Assembly (NCBI RefSeq): GCF_000143415.4
Contig: NW_003314303.1
Coordinates: forward strand, 903,285 to 967,284
Source: Selaginella moellendorffii
Taxonomy: Eukaryota > Streptophyta > Lycopodiopsida > Selaginellales > Selaginellaceae
Direction: 5' to 3'
Length of the DNA: 64,000 bases
Below, one piece after another: positions 1 to 9,554 of the stretch (positions are counted from its first letter, which is position 1; each line of letters opens with the position of its first letter). The notes under the pieces are model-generated. The model saw only the letters and a list, made by a program, of their open reading frames with translations, was not told where the DNA came from and made no database searches. Both the position numbers and the translations under genes were made by a program.

Positions 1-178
1 TAAATACAGCTGAGGTCGAGGAGGCGCCACATCATCATCAGGAATGTGTCTCGAGAGTCAGGAATAGGGAAGTGTCTCGAGAGTCAGGAATAGAGAAGTG
101 TCTCGAGAGTCAGGAATGTGGTCTGCAGGTCAGGAATCCGGCGAGAGTCAGGAATGTGGCAAGAATTGGGGGATTCCT
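1..178. repeat. Left-edge segment with a 26-bp tandem repeat
   Basis: This piece replaces the expected head of the outer LTR: the complete LTRs here have about 225 bp of unique sequence before the satellite, and none of it is visible in this stretch. It has a repeat beginning GTGTCTCGAGAGTCAGGAAT at 46, 72 and 98 (period 26), then looser GTCAGGAAT-containing copies up to about 165. LTR homology starts near 182 (CAACACATGACACGTGG). It is either a rearranged LTR head or an assembly junction; no gene is seen. Confidence 0.6.
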
Positions 179-958
179 GACACAACACATGACACGTGGA
201 GGAGTCCGAGATGGAGTCCGAGGTGGAGTCCGAGATGGAGTCCAAAGTGGAGTCCGAGATGGAGTCCGAGATGGACCGAGACGGAGTCCGAGGTGGAGTC
301 CGAGATGGAGTCCAAAGTGGAGTCCGAGATGGAGTCCGAGATGGACCCGAGATGGAGTCCGAGATGGAGTCCGAGATGGAGTCCGAGATGGACCGAGACG
401 GAGCCCGAGATGGAGTCCGAGAAGGACCCGAGATGGAGTCCGAGGTCGACACCGAGACCAAGACCGAGACCGGGTCCGAGACCGGGACCGAGACCGAGAC
501 CGAGGCCAAGGCTGAGACCGAGCCTGAGCCTGAGTCCGAGTCCGAGTCCGAGTCCGAGTCCGAGTTCGAGTCTGAGAGGGTGAAAGCCCAAAGCGTTTGT
601 CTCCCAGACCCTGGGGGGTTTGGTGAGCTCCAAAAGTATAGTAGGGGGGAGGACTGCAGTGGAGCCAGTTTGGCCAGGAAAGGCCAGTTTGGCCCAGGAA
701 GGCCAGACCCAGTGTTGGGTGATGAACTGACCACTGGGAAGTCCAAGACTAGAGTGAATACGGACCGACAAGCGGGGTAGCTTGGTGAAGTGTTCAAGAG
801 CCGGCTCTAGTTCCCTCGGGAGATCGACTGGCTGATGCTCCTAGTCCAAGTGTGGGTGGCACTACCTACTTGGATACCAGGCGTGGCTCAACGGAACCTC
901 GCTCTAAGCCCATGGCTAGAGCACCTAAAGGCGAAAGGCGGGGAGAGTACCCAGGTGG
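179..958 (+). mobile_element. Left part of the 5' LTR of the outer hairpin-family retroelement
   Basis: From about 182 the sequence matches the outer 3' LTR (13669-15369): 12-bp satellite, then the block with AGAGGGTGAAAGCCC, then the AGAGCCGGCTCT palindrome. It breaks at 958/963, where the inner element is inserted, and resumes at 8941-8946 with the same LTR sequence. The rest of this LTR is 8946-9554. No coding capacity is claimed; open frames here come from the satellite. Confidence 0.85.
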
Positions 959-1191
959 CTCGCTGTGAGACACAAAATCCCTAGGCCCCAAAGTGGAGCC
1001 GGAAGGGCGCCACATGGTAGTGGCCGAAGCGAGAGCCAAACGAGCGTAACACGTTTGGACCAAAAGCTCCGACTTGAAAAGTCAAGAGCGGGAGTGGAAC
1101 TCCCAACGAAGTGCTCGAGGAACGAGCACGAAGCGAGCAAAAGGCGAGGCTCCAAAAAGGGACCCAAAAGGACCAACACATGACACGTGGG

Positions 1192-1822
1192 AGTGTCCGA
1201 GATGGAGTCCGAGATGGAGTCCGAGATGGACCCGAGATGGAGTCCGAGATGGAGTCCGAGATGGACCCGAGATAGACCCGAAATGGAGTCCGAGATGGAG
1301 TCCGAGATGGACCCAAAATGGAGTCCGAGATGGAGTCTGAGATGGACCCGAGATGGACCCGAGATGGAGTCCGAGATGGAGTCCGAGATGGAGTCCGAGA
1401 TGGAGTCCGAGATGGAGTCCGAGATGGAGTCCGAGATGGAGTCCGAGATGGACCCGAGATAGACCCGAGATAGACCCGAAATGGAGTCCGAGATGGAGTC
1501 CGAGATGGACCCGAAATGGAGTCCGAGATGGAGTCCGAGATGGACCCGAGATGGAGTCCGAGATGGAGTCCGAGATGGACCCGAGATGGACCCGAGATGG
1601 AGTCCGAGATGGAGTCCGAGATGGACCCGAGATAGACCCGAGATAGACCCGAAATGGAGTCCGAGATGGACCCGAAATGGAGTCCGAGATGGAGTCCGAG
1701 ATGGACCCGAGATGGAGTCCGAGATGGAGTCCGAGATGGACCCGAGATGGACCCGAGATGGAGTCCGAGATGGAGTCCGAGATGGAGTCCGAGATGGAGT
1801 CCGAAGTCGAGACCGAGACCGG

Positions 1823-1860
<38 letters not shown>

Positions 1861-1966
1861 TCGGGACCGAGACCGAGACCGAGGCCGAGGCCGAGACTGA
1901 GCCCGAGCCCGAGTCCGAGTCTGAATCCGAGTCCGAGTCCGAGTCCGAGTCCGAGTCCGGAGCCTG
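1192..1966. repeat. 12-bp GAGTCCGAGATG satellite in the 5' LTR
   Basis: Tandem 12-mers GAGTCCGAGATG mixed with the shorter GACCCGAGATG form, grading at about 1800 into GAGACC repeats and then GAGTCC repeats. Because 12 and 6 are multiples of 3 and the units contain no stop, open frames appear in all six frames (SEMESEM, WSPRWSPR, DGVRDGVR; DSISDSIS, LHLGLHLG, TPSRTPSR in reverse). These are not treated as genes. Confidence 0.95.
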
Positions 1967-2820
1967 AGAGGGTGAAAGCCCAAAGCGTTCGTCTCCCAGA
2001 CCCTGGGGGGTTTGGTGAGCTCCAAAAGTATAGTAGGGGGGAGGACTGCAGTGGAGCCAGTTTGGCCAGGAAAGGCCAGTTTGGCCCAGGAAGGCCAGAC
2101 CCAGTGTTGGGTGATGAACTGACCACTGGGAAGTCCAAGACTAGAGTGAATACGGACCGACAAGCGGGGTAGCTTGGTGAAGTGTTCAAGAGCCGGCTCT
2201 AGTTCCCCCGGGAGATCGACTGGCCGATGCTCCCAGTCCAAGTGTGGGTGGCACTACCTACTTGGATACCAGGTGTGGCTCAACGGAACCTCGCTCTAAG
2301 CCCATGGCTAGAGCACCCAAGGGCAGAAGGTGGGGAGAGTACCCAGGTGGCTCGCGTAAGGCCACGGTGTTCCGAAATGTTGTCCCAAAGGCCCAGACTG
2401 TGGAAAGGAAGAGGAGTAGTCCTCTGGGGTAATGACCAAGGACACAGTCGTGTGGTGAGGAAGTTCCAGAGGACCGTGGGACTTAGTGGTCGGGCCTGTG
2501 GGCCTCGATCCAGTGGCAGTGTTGGCAAACACGGCCAGGGGCAGAAAGGGACTTAGGGGGGACTGACAGAGGGACATTGGGGAAGGCTGTTCCCCGTGTC
2601 GGTGGGCATCCTAAGGATGCTAAGGAGTGGATTTGAGATGACCACTCATGGATGGTTGGCCCAGTCTTGGAGAGCCAAGACTGTGATGCAAGTGGTGTTG
2701 GACCACCAATGTGACCAAGGTAAATGGGCATGGCCTTAGCGTAACAGGCCGGTACGTCGGTGATACCTTAGGGTGTCGATCATGGGATCGGACACGTGGA
2801 GCACTTGGACCAAGTGTTTA

Positions 2821-2920
2821 NNNNNNNNNNNNNNNNNNNNNNNNNNNNNNNNNNNNNNNNNNNNNNNNNNNNNNNNNNNNNNNNNNNNNNNNNNNNNNNN
2901 NNNNNNNNNNNNNNNNNNNN
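2821..2920. other. Assembly gap of 100 Ns
   Basis: A fixed-size run of N inside the 5' LTR. The flanks match 8795 and 8859 in the 3' LTR, where they are separated by only 63 bp (8796-8858). Confidence 0.98.
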
Positions 2921-3005
2921 GGAAGTTGTCAATGAGACTCCTCCAAGTGGTCAGACGTATGGTTAAGTGACTAAAGTAAAATGGAAAATTTAGTCGCTTA
3001 CAACT

Positions 3006-3017
3006 TGGTATCGGAGC
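3006..3017 (+). promoter_or_regulatory. Primer-binding site (initiator tRNA-Met type)
   Basis: TGGTATCGGAGC begins three bases after the 5' LTR end. The usual plant site complementary to the initiator tRNA-Met 3' end is TGGTATCAGAGC, so there is one mismatch. The outer copy has the same site at 9558-9569. It fixes the LTR boundary and the + orientation of both elements. Confidence 0.85.
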
Positions 3018-6000
3018 TGTTCCTTAGTCCGACTTTTATTGGTGTTCAAGTATATCACCACTAGTGTTGGCATCGGAAGGTCCGAGGAGTGGGCCTATCC
3101 TTGAGGAGTAGCAAGTCTGGAAGACATGGCTCTCCATTACAGTTCATGTGTGAACTTGTAGACGAGGTGGTGGATAGAAAAGGGCCAATAATGGAACGAC
3201 TTTGGGATCTTGGGAACAGTGCAAGGTTTTCCTCATTGAGTTGAGGATGTGATCCGGATGAGCATTTGTCTCAGCAAATTGGCTTAGGTTGTTGTGGTAA
3301 ACAACTAAAGTTGGGATCACGGGAAAGATAGAGACTCCAAAACAATAAAGGAGTCACAAGATTATCCTCATATAGTTGAGGTTGGTGCTCATGAATGTGA
3401 GACCAAAGGTAATGACCGTGGAAGGTCAAATACGGAAGGGGACTCAAGTCCTTGAAATGGTAGCCGGGGCTACCTCTAATAAATGCTGGAACAACCCAAG
3501 GAGTTGGGGGTGTATTAAGTGGATGAGTTGGTATTCTCATCACATGGACAAGTAGTCCTAAGGGGCAAAAGTTGCCCCCAGAGAACAAAATCAAGTGTCG
3601 GAGTAACACTTGTGAAAATAGTCCTTTTGAGTAGGACCGGAATGCAAGATGTGTATTCCAGTGAGCTAGTGCCTCACAAGTAGGACCTTACGGGTCGGTG
3701 GATTAACCAAGTCCAAAACTGCTAGACGACTCAAGTAGAGTCAAAGGATGGTCCTAAAAAGGACTGAATGAAGCATTTGGACTGAGGTGCGTTGTACCCC
3801 ACAAAGGATGGGGGGGGATCATAGGACCCAAGGATGAGAATAGAGAGTATCTCATCGATGGCAAAATGTGCCATGCTAAAGTTATAGGAAAGGTGTTCCC
3901 AGAAGAAAACAACTTTGACATAAAGTTGTGTGTGACCTCTATGGTGCCGTGCTAACAGATGGTTGGCATGAGAAAGAGCGGTGTTGGTCTTGGCAAAGAC
4001 TTAGACACAAATGGAAATGTCATAGAGGTAGGCTCGTGGAGCCGATGGTGTGGAGACACCAAATGTGCCAAGGTGTGATACCTTGAGGCTATGTTGGTGG
4101 GTTCATAAGAACCCCTTGCCAAAGGAATCCCAATGGAAATGGGAATGGCATAGCCTAAGCTGCAGAGCATGCAGTTGGAGTGTGGTGACCCAGATAGTGA
4201 TGGAGGTGTGAAAGCACCAAGCAATGAGTTGTAGGACTTGACAACTATGAGGCAACTAAGCAAGAGGTGCAAAATAACTGGTTAAATGGGTAGAAGGTAG
4301 CTACCCAAGACTTCTAGTATAGGGAAGTCGGATATACCCTTACGGGGGATAAGTTGCTTATGTTGCGATATAGTAAGTCAATGTCATAAAAGGAAATACT
4401 CATTGTCAAGAAAGCCATCATTGGGACACCCGAACACTCTAGAACACCAGAAGGTGGTGTTTGATGTCGCGAGGGCAATGGATAAAGCCCAAGGGACTAA
4501 GTCCTTAGCGAATGATGGATAGAAGGTGCTATCCAAATGTCCCAGGGTTGCGGAGACAGGAGAGGACTGTCTACCCGAGTTGGACAAAGCCAAAAATGGA
4601 ATTTTGGCAAGGCTAGTGATGGGCATGTAAAGGCCCATAAGCAACAATGTAATCCCAGTGTGTAGGATTATAAGGTGAGCATACCCGGATTGAGGAACCA
4701 CTCCCTAGGCTATTGGGTAGGTTCATCCCTAAGAATACTTGCTAAAGCGTGATAGAAAGTGCAAAGCTATCCTCCTGGTCTGGAGGAGAATGACCAAAGG
4801 AAAGGTGTGAAGCCAAAAGGCAAGAAGTAAGGGGATAGAACCGAACCATAGGAATCAAAGGGCATGACTAAGGTTGGTTATGCCAGCTGGGAGTGAAGAA
4901 TCAAGTGGGGGCTCGAGGGTGTTGCTGCTAGCAACCGTGATGCCATGGAGAGTCTAAAATATGGAATTGTCCATATTAGACTATGTGGCATTTTGAAGGC
5001 TTGCAAAAAGGGAGGCCTTAGCAAGCTAAGGGACAAAGTTCCTTCAAGGTTCCCAAAGACGATTCTATGTAGCTTAGTACCTAAAAGGGCCAAGTGTAAA
5101 TGGTTCAAGGAAAGCGTGAAATCAGAGTGGCACAGCAGAAGCGTGGTCTTGAAGCTTGCCATGAGGCAAGGTTATCAAGGTTAGGGAAGTAGTTCCCGAG
5201 TGTTCAAAGAGAGGGCTTTGAACGAAAGTCGATGGTCAAGGACTTTCACGCTTATGCAGGAACCATGTTACAATGGTCAGAGGACTTGCCAAGTGAGATT
5301 GGCAAGTCAGGGGAACAAATACCCTAGTTGAAGGTGATAACTTCAAAAAGGGTGGGCCATGGGGCCGAGCATGGAGGAGTCCATGCATGATCACAGACAT
5401 GTCAAGTGAGAGGACTTGGCAGTGTGGAGGAACTAAGTTCCTAAGCTGTGATCTGTAGCGCGCTTTAAAAATAGGTTGGTGCACCGGCGTGGGGAGTCAC
5501 GCCAGGCATCTAGTGTGATGCCGTTCGTAGATGCATATACGGAGGTTGGGTTCGAGTCCCGACCCTCTAGTGCTTGGGTTCGAGTCCCAAATCACTAGGG
5601 CGTGGTGATGGTTTGGAATATGAGGACACTCATATTTCGGTGGTCATGGACTCTCAGTGGGGAGACTGGTTTGGGCACACCGCCAAGCGAGGGATGCCTC
5701 GAAGTCGTGATGCACGGTTAGATTGCTTAGTGTGAAAGCTCAGCATATCTAACTTGAACACTTTGGTGCAAGTGGCACCAAGGTCGTGGTGAGTGAGATG
5801 GGGACACCTAATCTCAGTTGCTATGAACCCTTGGCCGTAAGGGCTAGCTTGGGTGCACTGCCAAGTGTGGGGGATGCCCCCGGGGTTATAGTCAACAACT
5901 TGGAGGTCTAGAAAACCAAGTACCTCTTGGCAACTCTGTTAAGGTGCCAAAGTGAGATCACTAGGTGATCTTATGGCCAGATAAGGACAAGGTCCTTGGT

Positions 6001-7067
6001 TGGCTAAGGAATGAAGTTCCTGGTTCAAAATGTTGAAATTGAACTGTTTAAGGTGGTGTGGCTTGGTCGTGATAACCAAGTGGGAAGAGCACCTAAGGGA
6101 AATAAACTATGTCCGTGCGATGGCATAGTGAGTTCGAGGAAAGTAGTCTCTATAAAAGACCCATGGGAGGGTCACGAAGTTGGGCCGTGGATAGAGCCCA
6201 TAGCAGAAGATGCTAAAGAGACGTACTAGGGGTGAACGTCCTCCGGACTTGGCAAAGAAGAGTCTTTGCTATGGAACCAAAACAATACCTCAAGGAGGGA
6301 GGTAGAGATTCGATGTTGCTTGGTGCAACAATCAACGGATAGGAGCAAAGGACTAGTGGCCAAAGTTTGGGCCATGGAATTTAATGGAAGGGATCCAAAT
6401 GGCAAAGTTAGCCAAGGAACACTAATGTGTTCGATGCTAACAGCTTGTGGGAAAGGAAGCGGACTTTCAAGGATGGATTCCTAAGTGCTCCAATTTGGCG
6501 AAGTAAAGGCTCCAAGTGAGGGAGCGGTAAGGTAGCCAAATGATAGGGCCATGGACAGCCCTAGCACAAAGTATGATAAATGGAACTTAGTGCCCAAGGT
6601 GGCACGAAATAGAAGAGAGGATGATGGTGCCCTCAAGTAATGAACTTCCTAGGATAGGGAAGTGGAGTTGCACAATCTGTGCAATGCAAGGTGTTGGAGA
6701 CACCTAGGAAATTGACTCCCAAAAAGTCAAAAGAGTAAAAGTTCCAAGGTGCAAACATTCAATAGATGGAAATTGAGACTACTCGAGAAGGAGTAGTGGG
6801 ATTGACTTAGAGAAGGGTCTCTAAGAGGTTTAGCAAGAACTAAACCAATAAAAGGGGAGAACCATTACATGTGGTCCAATCAGTCTCTAAGTTGGAGAGA
6901 CTACGCTCCTTAAAGGATGGACAAGGCATGGTGAGCCTTTGATGTCAAACCATAGACAAAGATTGGCTAGGTGCCAATGATGGAAATGGTAACACGTGTG
7001 GGTGTTACTTTATGAAAGGGTTTACCGTTCGATGAGGACATCGAACTTCGTCTATGGGTGGTGGAGT
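3018..7067 (+). mobile_element. Non-coding internal domain of inner element (hairpin chain)
   Basis: About 4 kb without a credible reading frame; the longest open stretches are around 100 codons, on both strands, and resemble no retroelement protein. The sequence is instead crowded with short inverted repeats, stems of 5-10 bp and loops of 3-10 nt. Examples: 3366-3381, 5184-5197, 5202-5223, 5283-5308 (10-bp stem GACTTGCCAA/TTGGCAAGTC), 5429-5441, 5956-5970, 6778-6797, 6806-6825 and 6828-6847. A purine-rich GGGTGGTGGAG lies at 7056-7066 just before the 3' LTR and is the likely polypurine tract. Confidence 0.85.
5544..5598 (+). other. Two tRNA T-arm-like hairpins with pol III B-box sequences
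   Basis: GGTTCGAGTCC occurs twice (5549-5559 and 5577-5587), each an exact match to the B-box/T-loop consensus GGTTCGANTCC. Both sit in hairpins with a 7-nt TTCGAGT loop: 5544-5564 (GGTTGGG/CCCGACC) and 5567-5598 (CTAGTG plus TTGGG paired with CCCAA plus CACTAG). No matching A box, anticodon arm or acceptor stem was found, so this is not a tRNA gene. The outer copy keeps the first (12102-12112) and has a changed second loop. Confidence 0.6.
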
Positions 7068-8940
7068 TGTGAGACACAAAATCCCTAGGCCCCAAAGTGG
7101 AGCCGGAAGGGCGCCACATGGTAGTGGCCGAAGCGAGAGCCAAACGAGCGTAACACGTTTGGACCAAAAGCTCCGACTTGAAAAGTCAAGAGCGGGAGTG
7201 GAACTCCCAACGAAGTGCTCGAGGAACGAGCACGAAGCGAGCAAAAGGCGAGGCTCCAAAAAGGGACCCAAAAGGACCAACACATGACACGTGGGAGTGT
7301 CCGAGATGGAGTCCGAGATGGAGTCCGAGATGGACCCGAGATGGAGTCCGAGATGGAGTCCGAGATGGAGTCCGAGATGGACCCGAGATAGACCCGAAAT
7401 GGAGTCCGAGATGGAGTCCGAGATGGAGTCCGAGATGGACCCGAAATGGAGTCCGAGATGGAGTCCGAGATGGAGTCCGAGATGGACCCGAGATAGACCC
7501 GAAATGGAGTCCGAGATGGAGTCCGAGATGGATCCCGAGATGGACCCGAAATGGAGTCCGAGATGGACCCGAGATAGACCGAGATAGACCCGAAATGGAG
7601 TCCGAGATGGAGTCCGAGATGGACCCGAGATGGAGTCCGAGATGGAGTCCGAGATGGACCCGAGATAGACCGAGATAGACCCGAAATGGAGTCCGAGATG
7701 GATCCCGAGATGGACCCGAAATGGAGTCCGAGATGGAGTCCGAGATGGAGTCCGAGATGGAGTCCGAAGTCGAGACCGAGACCGGGACCGAGACCGAGAC
7801 CGAGACCGAGACCGAAACCGAGACCGAGATCGGGACCGAGACCGAGACCGAGGCCGAGGCCGAGACTGAGCCCGAGCCCGAGTCCGAGTCCGAATCCGAG
7901 TCTGAGTCCGAGTCCGAGTCCGAGTCCGAGTCCGGAGCCTGAGAGGGTGAAAGCCCAAAGCGTTCGTCTCCCAGACCCTGGGGGGTTTGGTGAGCTCCAA
8001 AAGTATAGTAGGGGGGAGGACTGCAGTGGAGCCAGTTTGGCCAGGAAAGGCTAGTTTGGCCTAGGAAGGCCAGACCCAGTGTTGGGTGATGAACTGACCA
8101 CTGGGAAGTCCAAGACTAGAGTGAATACGGACCGACAAGCGGGGTAGCTTGGTGAAGTGTTCAAGAGCCGGCTCTAGTTCCCCCGGGAGATCGACTGGCC
8201 GATGCTCCCAGTCCAAGTGTGGGTGGCACTACCTACTTGGATACCAGGTGTGGCTCAACGGAACCTCGCTCTAAGCCCATGGCTAGAGCACCCAAGGGCA
8301 GAAGGTGGGGAGAGTACCCAGGTGGCTCGCGTAAGGCCACGGTGTTCCGAAATGTTGTCCCAAAGGCCCAGACTGTGGAAAGGAAGAGGAGTAGTCCTCT
8401 GGGGTAATGACCAAGGACACAGTCGTGTGGTGAGGAAGTTCCAGAGGACCGTGGGACTTAGTGGTCGGGCCTGTGGGCCTCGATCCAGTGGCAGTGTTGG
8501 CAAACACGGCCAGGGGCAGAAAGGGACTTAGGGGGGACTGACAGAGGGACATTGGGGAAGGCTGTTCCCCGTGTCGGTGGGCATCCTAAGGATGCTAAGG
8601 AGTGGATTTGAGATGACCACTCATGGATGGTTGGCCCAGTCTTGGAGAGCCAAGACTGTGATGCAAGTGGTGTTGGACCACCAATGTGACCAAGGTAAAT
8701 GGGCATGGCCTTAGCGTAACAGGCCGGTACGTCGGTGATACCTTGGGGTGTCGATCATGGGATCGGACACGTGGAGCACTTGGACCAAGTGTTTAAGGTT
8801 GAGTGGCATGGATACCATTCTCGGGGTTAGCAAGCCCCAAGTCCTGAGTTGGACTTATGGAAGTTGTCAATGAGACTCCTCCAAGTGGTCAGACGTGTGG
8901 TTAAGTGACTAAAGTAAAATGGAAAATTTAGTCGCTTACA
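7068..8940 (+). repeat. 3' LTR of inner element
   Basis: 1873 bp, TGTGAGACAC...GTCGCTTACA. The satellite is at 7296-7938, shorter than in the partner LTR, while the flanks are almost identical. The tail holds strong palindromes, the same as 2606-2620, 2662-2683, 2777-2790 and 2802-2816 of the 5' LTR. Confidence 0.93.
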
Positions 8941-8945
8941 CTCGC

Positions 8946-9554
8946 GTAAGGCCACGGTGTTCCAAAATGTTGTCCCAAAGGCCTAGACTGTGGAAAGGAA
9001 GAGGAGCAGTCCTCTAGGGTAGTGACCAAGGACACAGTCGTTTGGTGAGGAAGTCCCAGAGGACCATGGGACTTAGGGGCTGGGCCTGTGGGCCTCGATC
9101 CAGTGGCAGTGTTGGCAAACACGGCCAGGGGCAGAAAGGGACTTGGTAGGAACTGACAAAGGGACTTTGGGGAAGGCAATTCCCCAGGTCTGTGGGCATC
9201 CTAAGGATGCTAAAGAGTGGATCTAGGATGACCACTCGTGGACAGATGGCCCAGTCTTGGAGAGACGGGATTGTGATGCAAGTGGTATTAGACCACTAGT
9301 GCAGCAAAGGTGAATGGGCATGGCCTTAGTGTAACGGGCCGAGATGTCAGTGGTACCTTTGGGTGTCGGTCTTGGGACCGGACACGAGGAGCACTTGGAC
9401 CAGGTGCAAGTGTTGAGTGGCATGGATGCCATTCTTGGGGCTAGCAAGTCCCAAGTCCTGAATTGGACTTAAGGAGGTTGTGAGTGAGACTCCTCCAAGT
9501 GGTCAAAGGTGTGGTTAAGTGACTAAAGTAGAATGGAAAAATTAGTCGCTTACA
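8946..9554 (+). mobile_element. Right part of the 5' LTR of the outer element
   Basis: Continues the LTR interrupted at 958/963 (GTAAGGCCACGG onward) and ends GTCGCTTACA at 9554, followed by TGGTATCGGAGC at 9558. Confidence 0.88.

Larger units (their letters stand above)
964..3002 (+). repeat. 5' LTR of inner element (contains a 100-N gap)
   Basis: Same sequence as 7068-8940 apart from the satellite length and the N block at 2821-2920. Parts in order: hairpin-rich head (964-1190), 12-bp then 6-bp satellite (1192-1966), and a hairpin-rich tail (1967-3002). No clear TATA box was seen. Confidence 0.93.
964..8940 (+). mobile_element. Full-length LARD-like LTR retrotransposon (inner copy)
   Basis: The element runs from TGTGAGACAC to GTCGCTTACA with canonical TG...CA ends and a perfect 5-bp target duplication CTCGC (959-963 and 8941-8945). 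The LTRs are 964-3002 and 7068-8940. Outside the satellite I saw only about four substitutions between them in roughly 1.1 kb, so the insertion is recent. The internal domain (3003-7067) starts with a tRNA-Met-like primer-binding site but has no gag, protease, reverse transcriptase or integrase frame. Long LTRs with a non-coding interior fit large retrotransposon derivatives (LARDs), which depend on enzymes from another element. It sits inside the 5' LTR of an older copy of the same family. Confidence 0.93.

Noticed and set aside
72-2241. Long open frames of simple repeats (SEMESEM, WSPRWSP, DSISDSIS, LHLGLHLG) in all six frames, up to 438 codons
   Set aside because: They come from 12-bp and 6-bp satellite units without stops inside LTRs. 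They occur on both strands and change with array length, so they are not genes.
3271-3609. Possible proteins in the internal domain (for example 3271-3609 on the minus strand and 9834-10412 on the minus strand)
   Set aside because: The two element copies do not keep the same frames or starts, and no retroelement or cellular motif is present.
5544-5598. A tRNA gene
   Set aside because: Only T-arm-like hairpins are present; there is no acceptor stem, D arm, anticodon arm or A box.
964-8940. A CRISPR-like or direct-repeat array in the internal domain
   Set aside because: The hairpins differ in sequence from one another and have no constant repeat; the DNA is eukaryotic.
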